A stretch of 64,000 bases of DNA from Eikenella glucosivorans (GCF_016025525.2 NZ_JACSGR010000001.1:1-64000), one strand, 5' to 3'. Counted from the stretch's first letter, positions 16,139 to 27,724 are shown. Notes: a model not told the origin generated them from the letters alone. Translations and numbers: made by a program.

Positions 16139-17395
16139 TCAAGCGCGCGGTTTATCCAGCCCGTACACCTGCACCAGCGCCTCGGTGAGATGCGCCGTTT
16201 GCCCGTCCACTTTCGAAAGCGCGCGGGTGGGCGCGTGCAACAGCTTATTGGTGAGCTGCACGGAAAGCCTGGCCAGCGCCTCTTCCGGCGGCACGCCCTT
16301 GGCCAGCAGCTTCAGCGTGTTGTCCAACACCTGCTGCCGCGCCCGCTCGCCCTCGTCGCGCAGCGAACGGATCAGCGGCACGCTCTGGCGGCGGCGCTGC
16401 CAATCCATAAACTCCTCCACCTTGCTCGCCACCATCTGCTCGGCTTCCGCCGCCGCCTGCTGTCGCGCCGCCAGGCCGCTGTTCACCACCTGCATCATGT
16501 CGTCCACGGTGTAGAGGTAGGCATCGCCCAGCTCGGCCACTTCCGCCTCAATGTCGCGCGGCACGGCCAAATCCAGCAGGAACACCGGCTGGCGGCGGCG
16601 TTCGCGCAGCGCCCGCTCCACCATGCCCTTGCCGATAATCGGCAGCTGGCTGGCGGTGGACGACACGATCACGTCGAACTCGTGCAGCCGCTGCGGCAAA
16701 TCGCTCAACAGGCAGGGCGCGGCCGGCACGGCCAGCTTGGTGCACAACTCCTGTGCGCGCGGCAGCGTGCGGTTTGCCACCGTGATGCCGCGCGGCGACT
16801 TGGCGGCAAAATGCGTGGCCACCAATTCAATCATCTCGCCCGCGCCCACAAACAGGATGTTCAATTCGCCGATGTCGGGGAAAATCTGGCCGGCCATCTT
16901 CACGCTGGCCGCCGCCATGCTCACCGAATTAGCGCCCACCGCCGTGCTGGTGCGCACTTCCTTGGCGATGGCGAAGGTTTTCTGAAACAACGCGTGCAGG
17001 TTGGAAGAAACGGTTTGCTGCTCCTGCGCCACCCGCACCGCATTTTTGATTTGGCCGAGAATCTGCGGCTCGCCCAGCACCATGCTGTCGAGCCCGCAAG
17101 ACACGCGGAAGGCGTGGCGCACCGCTTCAGCGGTTTGATAGCGGTAGAGGTAGGGCTCCAGCGCGCTGCCGGGAATCTTGCGGTAGTCGGCCAGCCAGCG
17201 CACAATACCGTCCGGCTCGCCCACGCAGTATAATTCGGTGCGGTTGCAGGTGGACAATATCACAGCTTCTTCGGCCGTGCGGCTGCCCACCAGCGCGCGC
17301 AAGGCGTCCGGCAACATGGCGGCGGCAAAAGCCAAACGCTCGCGTATGCTCAATGGAGCGGTTTGGTGGTTTAAGCCGATGGCGGTGAGCTGCAT
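16139..17395 (-). CDS. hemA: Glutamyl-tRNA reductase
   Basis: Reduces glutamyl-tRNA to glutamate-1-semialdehyde with NADPH, first step of C5 tetrapyrrole synthesis. 418 residues from the ATG at 17395 (MQLTAIGLNHQTAPLSIRER); the open frame extends 17 codons upstream without a better start. The catalytic cysteine is C50 in ILSTCNRTELY. The NADPH loop VGAGEMIELVATHFA and the C-terminal dimerisation helix are present. Divergent from pdxH. Confidence 0.95.
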   Translation of the reverse strand: MQLTAIGLNHQTAPLSIRERLAFAAAMLPDALRALVGSRTAEEAVILSTCNRTELYCVGEPDGIVRWLADYRKIPGSALEPYLYRYQTAEAVRHAFRVSCGLDSMVLGEPQILGQIKNAVRVAQEQQTVSSNLHALFQKTFAIAKEVRTSTAVGANSVSMAAASVKMAGQIFPDIGELNILFVGAGEMIELVATHFAAKSPRGITVANRTLPRAQELCTKLAVPAAPCLLSDLPQRLHEFDVIVSSTASQLPIIGKGMVERALRERRRQPVFLLDLAVPRDIEAEVAELGDAYLYTVDDMMQVVNSGLAARQQAAAEAEQMVASKVEEFMDWQRRRQSVPLIRSLRDEGERARQQVLDNTLKLLAKGVPPEEALARLSVQLTNKLLHAPTRALSKVDGQTAHLTEALVQVYGLDKPRA

Positions 17396-17435
17396 GGCGG
17401 AAGTTCCCGAAAAATTTCCAAAACCGAAAGCGCGC

Positions 17436-17464
17436 ATTATAGACAATCCGCGCCGGAAAAGAAA
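17436..17464 (-). promoter_or_regulatory. Putative promoter of hemA
   Basis: On the minus strand a perfect TATAAT (17441-17436), 17 bp after a partial -35 TTTCTT (17464-17459), about 45 nt before the hemA start. Confidence 0.5.
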
Positions 17465-17534
17465 TATTATTGAACAACTTCAAGATGATAAAACCTATCA
17501 ATTAAACCGTCCGAGAGAAAGGAGAAACCCCCGA

Positions 17535-18167
17535 ATGGATCTGCACGACATCCGCGAAGACTACAGCAAGCAGGAATTATCCGAAGCCGAATGCGCCGCC
17601 GCACCGCTGCCGCAATTTGAAAAATGGCTCGGCGAAGCCATGCGCTCCGCCGCCAAAGAGCCCACCGCCATGAGCGTGGCCACCGTGGGCGAAGACGGCC
17701 GGCCAAGCAGCCGCATCCTGCTTTTGAAAGAAGTGAACGAACAGGGTTTCGTGTTTTTTTCCAACTACAAAAGCCGTAAAGGCCGCGCCCTGACCGCCCA
17801 CCCCTTTGCCGCGCTTACCTTCTTCTGGCCGGAACTGGAGCGGCAGGTGCGCGCCGAAGGGCGGGTGGAAAAGCTGGACGGAAAGGCTTCCGACGAATAC
17901 TTTGCCAGCCGCCCCTACACCAGCCGCCTGGGCGCGTGGGCGAGCGAGCAGAGCAGCGTGATTGCCGGCAAAAGCATCATCGTGGCGCGCGCGGCGGCCG
18001 AAGCCATCAAACACCCGCTGCATGTGCCGCGCCCGCCGCATTGGGGCGGCTTCCTGCTGATTCCCGACCGCGTGGAATTCTGGCAGGGCCGCCCCAGCCG
18101 CCTGCACGACCGTATCCAATACCGTTTGGAAAACGGCGAGTGGATTAAGGAGCGGCTGGCACCGTAG
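17535..18167 (+). CDS. pdxH: Pyridoxamine 5'-phosphate oxidase
   Basis: FMN enzyme that makes pyridoxal 5'-phosphate. 210 residues starting at the ATG at 17535 behind GAGAAAGGAG. Family landmarks: MDLHDIREDYSKQEL, PTAMSVATVGEDGRPSSRIL, FFSNYKSRKGR for FMN phosphate binding, ASEQSSVI, and the C-terminal IKERLAP. A longer frame upstream is antisense to hemA. PLP made here would serve SpeF encoded elsewhere in the window, but that is only a general link. Confidence 0.95.
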   Translation: MDLHDIREDYSKQELSEAECAAAPLPQFEKWLGEAMRSAAKEPTAMSVATVGEDGRPSSRILLLKEVNEQGFVFFSNYKSRKGRALTAHPFAALTFFWPELERQVRAEGRVEKLDGKASDEYFASRPYTSRLGAWASEQSSVIAGKSIIVARAAAEAIKHPLHVPRPPHWGGFLLIPDRVEFWQGRPSRLHDRIQYRLENGEWIKERLAP

Positions 18168-18185
18168 GTTTGGTTGTTAAACAAC

Positions 18186-18230
18186 AAAAGGCTACCTGAA
18201 AACAAACAGACATTTTTCAGGTAGCCTTTT
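18186..18230. terminator. DUS hairpin terminator after pdxH
   Basis: 17-bp perfect stem with an 11-nt loop ending in TTTT on the plus strand and also U-rich on the minus strand; it separates two convergent genes. Confidence 0.8.
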
Positions 18231-18248
18231 TATTGCCGGCAAACTTCG

Positions 18249-18641
18249 CTAATCGATGAACTGGCGCAGCATGCTGGTGGCCAAGTGGCTGAATTGGCGG
18301 TATTTGTCGGTTTTTTCGATTTTTTCTTTATCGAGCCCGATCTCGATGATGACGCCGGCTTTGTTGCCGTAGAGCACGGTGTTTTCGATTTTGTAGGCGC
18401 TGTGGGTTTTGCCGGCGCTCTCTTCGGTGGGCACAATGAAGGCTTGCAGCATTTCGCCGCTGGCCAGATTTTGCAGGATCAGGCTTTTTTTCACGTTTTC
18501 CGCCAAATCGCCGCTCACGTATTGGAAGGGGTTGGTGGCCACGTCGGTTACGCCGCAATAGCTGTAGATATAGACTTTGTGTTCGATTTTGGGGTTGTTG
18601 AGCAGATAGAGTTTGAGCAGGAGCTGGCGCAGGTCGGTCAT
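18249..18641 (-). CDS. Hypothetical protein, 130 residues
   Basis: Starts at MTDLRQLLLKLYLLNNPKIE; the frame extends upstream but this ATG has GGGAAAC nearby and begins a typical N-terminus. It contains VYIYSYCGVTDVATNPFQYV and GVIIEIGLDKEKIEKTDKYR, mixed alpha/beta, with no signal peptide or helix long enough for a membrane. I do not recognise the family. It stands alone between the pdxH terminator and the terminator of the ispG operon. Confidence 0.7.
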   Translation of the reverse strand: MTDLRQLLLKLYLLNNPKIEHKVYIYSYCGVTDVATNPFQYVSGDLAENVKKSLILQNLASGEMLQAFIVPTEESAGKTHSAYKIENTVLYGNKAGVIIEIGLDKEKIEKTDKYRQFSHLATSMLRQFID

Positions 18642-18741
18642 GATGTTTCCCTTGGGTTTCCCGCTATTGGCTGCGGTTGGCGCCATTATAGCCAATCTGC
18701 CGGATAAGCTCTATGCAGGGAGGAAGGCTACCTGAAAAACG

Positions 18742-18776
18742 AAAACCTTTGCCACTGCGGAACGGGCAAAGGTTTT
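18742..18776 (-). terminator. Rho-independent terminator of the ndk-ispG run
   Basis: 12-bp stem (arms 18742-18753 and 18765-18776); on the minus strand it is followed by CGTTTTTC. Nested between two outer DUS copies (about 18722 and 18792). Confidence 0.8.
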
Positions 18777-18809
18777 TAACTTGGCGGAAATTTTTCAGGT
18801 AGCCATCAA

Positions 18810-20087
<1,278 letters not shown>

Positions 20088-20100
20088 AAACAGGCTGTTG

Positions 20101-21000
20101 TTATTGTGCGGCATCGTCCTGACCGCCGGCGGTGAAGGCGGCGGTTTTGCGGTCAACCATGTGGTCGGCCACGTTGATGTCGCGGCCGCTGTAGCTGGCC
20201 AGGCTGTTTTTAGCAAAGCCGATGCGCACGCGGTAGGGGCCGTTGCCGGAGAATCGGTGCTCACTGCCGGCCGGCACGATTTTGCTCACCAGCATCTGGC
20301 CGTCTTTATCGGTAACGGTGAGGAAGGAGCGGAAGCGCAGTTTGAGCACCAGCTCGCCGGCCGCCGATTGGATGCCGGCTTCGGCCGGTGCGGCAGCCGA
20401 AGCAGCGCCTTCCGCCGGCAAGGGCTGGCTACCTGAAATTTCAGGCGCGGAAGCCGCCGGGGCGGAAGCGTCCTGCAAAGGCAATACTTGTACGCTGCTG
20501 CCGTTTAAATTGGGCGGCAGCACTTGGTTTTCCGGAATACTGGTTTGCGCGTTTTGGCGTTCGTGTTCGGTTTTGGATTTGCCCTGCCACAAATACACGG
20601 CGCCCACAATCGCCACGGCGGCGGCCACGCCGAAAATCCAGCGCGGGAAGGGCTTGCGCAACGGCGTGTTGTGATAGGTCATTTTTGTTTCGCCGCCATC
20701 GGCTTTGGCTGAGCCGGCGCGCAAGGCGGGATCGGCGGTAACAAGCTGCTCCAGATAGTTGTTCAGCACCTCTTCGTCTAAATTCAGGTAGCGTCCGTAG
20801 CTGCGCAGGAAACCACGCACGAACACCGGCTCGGGCAGTTTGTCGAAATCGGCGTTTTCCAGCGCTTCCACCTGGCGGGCAGGCAGCTTCAGATGCTCGG
20901 ATACATCGCCGATGGAAAGCTGCTGCTGCTCGCGGTTGTGGCGCAGCAGTCTGCCCAGTTCTTCGGCGGCGGCCAGTTGCGGGTTGGAGATTTCGGTCAT
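20101..21000 (-). CDS. rodZ: RodZ-like cytoskeletal protein with helix-turn-helix
   Basis: 299 residues. N-terminal Xre-type helix-turn-helix (about 10-80: LRHNREQQQLSIGDVSEHL, LPEPVFVRGFLRSYGRYL), a single membrane helix near 117-135 (WIFGVAAAVAIVGAVYLW), a low-complexity Ala/Pro linker and a C-terminal DUF4115 domain (LVLKLRFRSFLTVTDKDG). This is the RodZ layout, which links MreB to the rod-shape machinery. Its start overlaps the pilW stop as ATGA. A DUS lies in the linker near 20428. Confidence 0.88.
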   Translation of the reverse strand: MTEISNPQLAAAEELGRLLRHNREQQQLSIGDVSEHLKLPARQVEALENADFDKLPEPVFVRGFLRSYGRYLNLDEEVLNNYLEQLVTADPALRAGSAKADGGETKMTYHNTPLRKPFPRWIFGVAAAVAIVGAVYLWQGKSKTEHERQNAQTSIPENQVLPPNLNGSSVQVLPLQDASAPAASAPEISGSQPLPAEGAASAAAPAEAGIQSAAGELVLKLRFRSFLTVTDKDGQMLVSKIVPAGSEHRFSGNGPYRVRIGFAKNSLASYSGRDINVADHMVDRKTAAFTAGGQDDAAQ

Positions 21001-21770
21001 TTGGGTCTTCCTGTGGTGATTTCTTCAAGTTCGGGCGAATACGGATAGTTGGTGCGCAGTTGCGCTTCGTATTCGTAGGCGGCTTGGGTTTGGCCGCGGG
21101 CGCGGGCGATTTTCCAGCCCAGCAGCAAATCGTCGGCACTGAGCCTGTCCACCTTGCTCTGATATTGGCGGAACTGACGGTCGGCCTCGCCCAAGTTGCC
21201 TTCCATCATGCGCACGCGCGCCATCTCTTTCTGCGAAGGGGCGAAGCTCGGATCGGCGGCCAGCGAGCGCTCCAGGTAAGAGGTGGCCAAATTGTATTGG
21301 CCGAGGCGGGCGCTGCAAATGCCTTTGTTCATATAGGCCACCTGCGGGCTGGGATAGGTGGGGTCGGCCAGGGCGCGGTCGAAATAGGTGAGCGATTCGT
21401 TCAGGCGGCCGCCGGCGTTGCACAGAAACCAACCGTAGTTGTTGTTGATTTCGGCGCTGTTGGGCTGAATGGCCAAGGCGCGCTGGAAGCTTTCCTGCGC
21501 TTTTTCCGGCACTTTCAGATACTGATAGATCTCGGCGCGCACCAGCCAGGCGTTGGCATTGCGCGGCTGCAGGCGCAGGGCTTCTTCAATCGCATCCACG
21601 GCGGCACGGTAATCGCGCGCGTTCATGTATTCAATGCCGAGCTGGATTTTGATGGCGGCGATTTCTTCCGGCCGGTTACGCACTTCTTTGCTGCCGGTGT
21701 GGATGGTGATGCCGCCGCAGCCGGCAAGCAGGGTGAGCGCTGTCAGGGAGGCAATTAAACTTTTTTTCAT
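20997..21770 (-). CDS. pilW: Type IV pilus biogenesis lipoprotein PilW/PilF
   Basis: 257-residue outer-membrane lipoprotein with tetratricopeptide repeats; needed in this family for PilQ secretin assembly or pilus stability. Lipobox LLAGC in the first 20 residues, then repeats such as ARDYRAAVDAIEEALRLQP, NAWLVRAEIYQYLKVPEKAQ and NNYGWFLCNAGGRLNESLTY. The ATG at 21770 is preferred over 21776 because AAAGG is 9 nt away. It follows rlmN by a few bases and overlaps rodZ by 4 nt. Confidence 0.92.
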   Translation of the reverse strand: MKKSLIASLTALTLLAGCGGITIHTGSKEVRNRPEEIAAIKIQLGIEYMNARDYRAAVDAIEEALRLQPRNANAWLVRAEIYQYLKVPEKAQESFQRALAIQPNSAEINNNYGWFLCNAGGRLNESLTYFDRALADPTYPSPQVAYMNKGICSARLGQYNLATSYLERSLAADPSFAPSQKEMARVRMMEGNLGEADRQFRQYQSKVDRLSADDLLLGWKIARARGQTQAAYEYEAQLRTNYPYSPELEEITTGRPK

Positions 21771-21775
21771 AATCA

Positions 21776-22867
<1,092 letters not shown>

Positions 22868-22926
22868 ACGGGGTGCGGCGGGCGGATGTTCCGTGGTCGT
22901 TTGTTTTTATGATTAGGGAAAGGCGC

Positions 22927-22980
22927 AAAGGCTACCTGAAAACCGAGTTTCAAAACATTTGAAACTTTCAGGTAGCCTGC
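22927..22980. repeat. Nested hairpins between ndk and rlmN
   Basis: Facing DUS enclose an inner 8-bp hairpin (GTTTCAAA / TTTGAAAC). It could reduce read-through from ndk into rlmN. Confidence 0.55.
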
Positions 22981-22993
22981 AGCCCTGTCCGGC

Positions 22994-23419
22994 TTAACGC
23001 GGGCAGATTTCCTGTTCGTTAAAGAAATAGGCCACTTCGATGGCGGCGTTGGCCAGGCTGTCGGAGCCGTGCACGGCATTGGCGTCGATAGAGGAGGCGA
23101 AATCGGCACGGATGGTGCCGGGGGCGGCTTCTTTCGGATTGGTGGCGCCCATCAGCTCGCGGTTTTTGGCCACGGCGTTTTCGCCTTCCAACACTTGGAT
23201 CATCACCGGCCCGCTGGTCATAAACTGCACCAGGTCGGCAAAAAACGGGCGCTCTTTATGCACGGCGTAGAAGCCTTCCGCCTCGGTGCGGGTGAGGTGC
23301 TTCATTTTGGCGGCGATGATTTTCAGGCCGTTGTTTTCAAAACGGCTGTAGATTTGGCCGATCACGTTTTTGGCAACGGCATCGGGTTTGATGATGGATA
23401 GGGTGCGTTCGACGGCCAT
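22994..23419 (-). CDS. ndk: Nucleoside diphosphate kinase
   Basis: Transfers the gamma phosphate between nucleoside triphosphates and diphosphates. 141 residues from the ATG at 23419 (MAVERTLSIIKPDAVAKN), with GGAGAA upstream. The catalytic histidine is H117 in NAVHGSDS. First gene of the ndk-rlmN-pilW-rodZ-ispG run. Confidence 0.96.
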   Translation of the reverse strand: MAVERTLSIIKPDAVAKNVIGQIYSRFENNGLKIIAAKMKHLTRTEAEGFYAVHKERPFFADLVQFMTSGPVMIQVLEGENAVAKNRELMGATNPKEAAPGTIRADFASSIDANAVHGSDSLANAAIEVAYFFNEQEICPR

Positions 23420-23682
23420 CGGGTTCTCCAAAGTTCAAGGGCAGGTTGCGCAATCATTCATTTTTGAACCGGCAGCGCCCTGCAAGAAGCGGCGCGCCGG
23501 CCCAAGGGCTGCGGCTAGCGGGCGTCATTCTAGCAAGTTTTCAGCGGGATTGCTTGTTCGGATACGGATTTTTGCATTTGCCGCCCACATTTCCGGCTTT
23601 GCTGAAGCCGATGCTTCAGCTTCGCAGAAACTCGGCCTCGGCTATGCCAAGATATCGTTTTCAGCCAGTTTTTTCAGGTAGC

Positions 23683-24510
23683 CTAAACCCCATACAGCAG
23701 CTTCCACAGCATCTGGCTGCCGATGGCCACCATCAACAGCCCGAACGCCCGCCTCAGCCACGGCGGCGGCAGGCGGTGCGCCGCCTTCACCCCCAAAGGC
23801 GCGAACAGCACCGTGCACACCCCCAGCGCCGCCACGCACGGCAGATACCAAAAGCCCAGCGAGCCCGCCGGTAAGCCCGGCACGCTCCAGCCCGACACCA
23901 AATAGCCCGCCGCCCCCGCCGCCGCAATCGGCCAGGCCAGCACACTCGACGTGGCCACCGCCTGATGCACCGGCACGCGGCAATACATCATAAACGGCAC
24001 GGAAAGCGAGCCGCCGCCGATGCCCACCCAGCTCGAAAGCAGCCCGAACAGCCCGCCCGCCCCCACCTGCACACGCGCATCCGGCAGCCTCGCCGCCGGC
24101 TGCGGATTGAGCTGGAACAGGTTTTTCGCCGCCACCAGATAGCAAAACACAACAAACAACACCTGCAAGCCGAAAGTGGGAATCCGGTTCGACACCAGCG
24201 AGCCCAGCAGGCTGCCCGCCACCAGCCCCGGCGCCATCCGCCGCACAAACTCCCAGCGCACCGCCCCCTTTTTCTGCTGCGCCAGCGCGCTGGAAAAGGT
24301 GGTGAACACCATCACCGCCATCGACGTGCCCACCGCCAGATGCTGGCTGTGCGCCCCGCCGATACCCTGCTTGCCCAGAAACCACAGCACAATCGGCACC
24401 GTTACCGCCCCGCCGCCGATGCCCAGCAGCCCCGCCAGAAAGCCCGCCGCCGCGCCCACCGCCAACAGCGGCAGCAGCACATCCATGCTCCACATTTCCA
24501 TCTTCTCCAT
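23683..24510 (-). CDS. TSUP-family exporter (TauE/SafE)
   Basis: 275-residue inner-membrane protein with seven to eight helices and the two family repeats: GFLAGLLGIGGGAVTVPIV near the N-terminus and LSSWVGIGGGSLSVPFMMY in the second half. Family members move sulfite, sulfoacetate or related organosulfur anions. The real substrate is unknown and no sulfur genes adjoin. It starts MEKMEMWSM; an internal ATG (MDVLLPLLAV) is possible. DUS copies lie on both sides. Confidence 0.9.
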   Translation of the reverse strand: MEKMEMWSMDVLLPLLAVGAAAGFLAGLLGIGGGAVTVPIVLWFLGKQGIGGAHSQHLAVGTSMAVMVFTTFSSALAQQKKGAVRWEFVRRMAPGLVAGSLLGSLVSNRIPTFGLQVLFVVFCYLVAAKNLFQLNPQPAARLPDARVQVGAGGLFGLLSSWVGIGGGSLSVPFMMYCRVPVHQAVATSSVLAWPIAAAGAAGYLVSGWSVPGLPAGSLGFWYLPCVAALGVCTVLFAPLGVKAAHRLPPPWLRRAFGLLMVAIGSQMLWKLLYGV

Positions 24511-24562
24511 CTAAGCAAAAACCGCCGCCGGAAAGCAAATCGGCAGCGGCGCATTCATATTC

Positions 24563-24697
24563 AGATTTTCAGGCAGCCTCTCAGCCGCCCAAAGTTTTCA
24601 GGTAGCCTTCGACAAGCGCAACCCCTTACTTAGCTTCGCAGAAACTCACTTCGCTCGTTTTAGCTGCGCTGAAGCTGACGCTTTCAGGTAGCCTCTT
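24563..24697. repeat. DUS cluster and composite repeat between pssA and TSUP gene
   Basis: An AGGCAGCCTGAA-type (kingDUS) copy near 24566, an Eikenella DUS near 24596, then the composite repeat from 24631 (TAGCTTCGCAGAAACTCACT, TTTTAGCTGCGCTGAAGCTG) ending in a DUS that supplies the pssA stop codon. Confidence 0.6.
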
Positions 24698-25472
24698 GCC
24701 CGTCTTCCGGCTTCGCTTGCTGCTTCTGTTTGCAGCCGCGTTGCCAAAACCACAGCACATAGCCCGACAGGCTGTAGGTCAGAAACAGCAGGAACAGCAC
24801 CAGCGACGGCTCCCACGTGATCACCAAAAAGCCGAGCACCGCCAAAATCAGCCCGAAAAACGGCACCTTGCGCCGCACATTGATTTCCTTGAAGCTCCAA
24901 AAACGGATCTGCACCACCATCGACAAGCCCGCAAACAGCGTGATGATCAAACACCACCAGCGCGCCAGCGGCAGGCCGCCCAAATTGTGATCCATCCACA
25001 CCAGGCCGATCACCAGCGCCGCCGCCGTCGGGCTCGGGATGCCGATAAACCAACGCTTATCCACCTTGCCGATCAGCGTGTTGAACAAGGCCAGGCGCAA
25101 AGCCGCGCAGGCGCAGTAAATAAAGGCCACCGAATAGCCGATGCGCCCGAAATCGTTGAGCTGCCACTGATAGGCAATCAGCGCCGGCGCCACGCCGAAG
25201 CTCACCATATCGGCCAAGCTGTCGAGCTGCTCGCCAAACGCGCTCTGGCTGTTGGTCCAACGCGCCACGCGGCCGTCCATGCCGTCGAGCAGCATCGACA
25301 CAAACACCGCCACCGCCGCTGCCTCATAGCGGCCGTGCATGGCTTGGGTGATGGCGAAAAAGGCGCAAAACAAGGCCGCCAGCGTGAAAGAATTGGGCAG
25401 CAGGTAAATGCTGTTTTGACGGAAGGCCTCGCGGCGGCTGGCAGGCTGTCCGGGGGTATCGAACGGGTTCAT
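24684..25472 (-). CDS. pssA: CDP-diacylglycerol-serine O-phosphatidyltransferase
   Basis: Membrane enzyme making phosphatidylserine, precursor of phosphatidylethanolamine. 262 residues from the ATG at 25472. The CDP-alcohol phosphotransferase signature DxxDGxxAR-x8-GxxxDxxxD is intact (DGMDGRVAR, then GEQLDSLAD). Several hydrophobic helices follow. The last residues and stop (QEAT-stop) are encoded by an Eikenella DUS. A minus-strand TATAAT at 25509-25504 may be its -10. Confidence 0.93.
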   Translation of the reverse strand: MNPFDTPGQPASRREAFRQNSIYLLPNSFTLAALFCAFFAITQAMHGRYEAAAVAVFVSMLLDGMDGRVARWTNSQSAFGEQLDSLADMVSFGVAPALIAYQWQLNDFGRIGYSVAFIYCACAALRLALFNTLIGKVDKRWFIGIPSPTAAALVIGLVWMDHNLGGLPLARWWCLIITLFAGLSMVVQIRFWSFKEINVRRKVPFFGLILAVLGFLVITWEPSLVLFLLFLTYSLSGYVLWFWQRGCKQKQQAKPEDGQEAT

Positions 25473-25663
25473 GGCAATCTCGCAAACTACGGTTTGAGCG
25501 GGCATTATATACCGCAACCGCCCGAGCACCGCAATCCGCCGCGCCATCCGCGCCAAACCGGGCCGGCCTTCATGCCGAAAACAAAGCCGCAGGCAAAGCG
25601 GCGAAGTGCGCTATAATCCGCCCTTGAGCAAACCATCGGGCTGGCCGGAAGCGGTTTCAGTTT

Positions 25664-25741
25664 TGGCTTTACAGAAACTCACTTCGGTCGTTTGAGCTGT
25701 GCTGAAGCTGACGCTTTCAGGTAGCCTTTTTCAGGTAGCCC
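25664..25741 (+). repeat. Composite repeat and tandem DUS before lpdA
   Basis: GGCTTTACAGAAACTCACTT, GAGCTGTGCTGAAGCTGACG and then two direct DUS copies back to back (25714-25741). The surrounding gap 25473-25815 otherwise holds a TATAAT at 25612-25617 that could serve lpdA, and no gene. Confidence 0.6.
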
Positions 25742-25815
25742 TCCCCTAATACAACCCACGGGTTGCAGCGATTGATATGGCGCACACAACCCAACACTCA
25801 AGAAAGGCAAAAATA

Positions 25816-27618
25816 ATGAGCTTGATCGAGCTGAAAGTACCCGACATCGGCGGCCACGAAAATGTGGACATCATCGCCGTGGAAATCAAAGCGGGCGACA
25901 CCATCGCCGTGGAAGACACGCTGATTACGCTGGAAACCGACAAAGCCACCATGGACGTGCCGGCCGAAGCCGCAGGCGTGGTGAAGGAAGTGCGCGTGAA
26001 AGTGGGCGACAAAATCTCCGAAGGCGGCGTGATTGCCGTGATTGAAGCCGCCGGCGCGGCTGCCGCGGCCGAAGCGCCCAAAGCCGCTGCAGCCCCCGCG
26101 CAGGAAGCCCCGAAAGCCGCCGCGCCCGCCCCGCAGGCCGCCTCTTTCGGCGGAACGGCCGATGCCGAATACGACGTGGTCGTGCTGGGCGGCGGCCCGG
26201 GCGGATATTCCGCCGCCTTCGCTGCAGCCGACGAAGGCCTGAAAACCGCCATCATCGAGCAATACAAAACCTTGGGCGGCGTGTGCCTGAACGTGGGCTG
26301 CATCCCGTCCAAAGCCCTGCTGCACAACGCGGCGGTGATCGACGAAGTGAAACACCTGGCCGCCAACGGCATTAAATTTGCCGCGCCGGAAATCAATATC
26401 GACGAACTGCGCGCCTATAAGGAAAAAGTGGTCGGCCGCCTCACCGGCGGATTGTCCGGCATGGCCAAAGGCCGCAAAGTGGACGTGATTCAAGGCTACG
26501 GCAAATTCGTCGGCGCCAACCACATTGAAGTGGCGCTCACCGAATCGCCCCAATACGAGCAGGCCAGCGAAACCGGCGAGAAAAAAACCATCGCCTTCAA
26601 AAACTGCATCATCGCCGTGGGCAGCCGCGTTGTGAAACTGCCCTTCATCCCTGAAGACCCGCGCATTGTGGACAGCACCGGCGCGCTGGAACTGCGCCAA
26701 AACGGCGGCAGGCTACCTGAAAAAATGCTGGTGATCGGCGGCGGCATCATCGGTTTGGAAATGGGCACCGTGTACAGCACGCTGGGCGCGCGCCTGGACG
26801 TGGTGGAAATGATGGACGGCCTGATGCAGGGCGCCGACCGCGATTTGGTGAAAGTATGGCAGAAGATGAACGAACACCGCTTCGACAACATCATGACCAA
26901 CACCAAAACCGTGGCCGTGGAAGCCAAACCGGACGGCATTTATGTGACCTTTGAAGGCGAAAAAGCGCCGAAAGAGCCGCAACGCTATGATTTGGTGCTG
27001 GTGGCCGCCGGCCGTGCGCCGAACGGCAAACTGTGCGACGCCGAGAAAGCCGGCGTGGCTGTAACCGAGCGCGGCTTCATCGAAGTCGATAAGCAAATGC
27101 GCACCAACGTGCCGCACATCTATGCCATCGGCGACGTGGTCGGCCAGCCCATGCTGGCGCACAAAGCCGTGCACGAAGGCCATGTGGCTGCCGAGAACTG
27201 CGCAGGGCACAAAGCCTACTTCGACGCGCGCGTGATCCCCGGCGTGGCCTACACCGACCCCGAAGTGGCTTGGGTGGGCGTGACCGAAGAAATCGCCAAG
27301 CGCGACGGCATCAAAATCACCAAAGCCGTATTCCCGTGGGCCGCATCAGGCCGCGCCATCGCCAACGGCCGCGACGAAGGCTTCACCAAGCTGATTTTCG
27401 ATGCGGATAGCGGCCTGATTATCGGCGGCGCCATCGTCGGCACGCACGCGGGCGACATGATCGGCGAAATCTGCCTGGCCATCGAAATGGGCTGCGATGC
27501 CACCGACATCGGCAAAACCATCCACCCGCACCCAACCTTGGGCGAGAGCATCGGCATGGCGGCCGAAGTGGCCACGGGCACTTGCACCGACCTGCCGCCG
27601 CAGCGCAAGAAAAAATAA
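25816..27618 (+). CDS. lpdA: Dihydrolipoyl dehydrogenase with N-terminal lipoyl domain
   Basis: E3 subunit of 2-oxoacid dehydrogenase complexes, 600 residues. Residues 1-80 form a lipoyl domain with the lipoylated lysine in TLETDKATMDVP; an Ala/Pro-rich hinge (about 80-115) leads to the FAD-binding VVVLGGGPGGYSAAFA, the redox disulfide GGVCLNVGCIPSK, the NAD-binding MLVIGGGIIGLEMG and the C-terminal HPHPTLGES. This is the P64k form known in Neisseria, where it follows aceE and aceF. Here it stands alone. The ATG at 25816 follows AGAAAGG. A DUS encodes RLPEK before the NAD loop. Confidence 0.95.
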   Translation: MSLIELKVPDIGGHENVDIIAVEIKAGDTIAVEDTLITLETDKATMDVPAEAAGVVKEVRVKVGDKISEGGVIAVIEAAGAAAAAEAPKAAAAPAQEAPKAAAPAPQAASFGGTADAEYDVVVLGGGPGGYSAAFAAADEGLKTAIIEQYKTLGGVCLNVGCIPSKALLHNAAVIDEVKHLAANGIKFAAPEINIDELRAYKEKVVGRLTGGLSGMAKGRKVDVIQGYGKFVGANHIEVALTESPQYEQASETGEKKTIAFKNCIIAVGSRVVKLPFIPEDPRIVDSTGALELRQNGGRLPEKMLVIGGGIIGLEMGTVYSTLGARLDVVEMMDGLMQGADRDLVKVWQKMNEHRFDNIMTNTKTVAVEAKPDGIYVTFEGEKAPKEPQRYDLVLVAAGRAPNGKLCDAEKAGVAVTERGFIEVDKQMRTNVPHIYAIGDVVGQPMLAHKAVHEGHVAAENCAGHKAYFDARVIPGVAYTDPEVAWVGVTEEIAKRDGIKITKAVFPWAASGRAIANGRDEGFTKLIFDADSGLIIGGAIVGTHAGDMIGEICLAIEMGCDATDIGKTIHPHPTLGESIGMAAEVATGTCTDLPPQRKKK

Positions 27619-27637
27619 TCATCTGATTGCTTAAGCC

Positions 27638-27685
27638 AAACAGGCTACCTGAAAAACCGTTCTGCATTTTTCAGGTAGCCTGTTT
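27638..27685 (+). terminator. DUS hairpin terminator of lpdA
   Basis: 19-bp perfect stem with a 10-nt loop followed by a run of T; facing DUS form the stem. Confidence 0.85.
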
Positions 27686-27724
27686 TTCTGTATCCTCATC
27701 CCGCCAACAACCCATCCAACCAAT

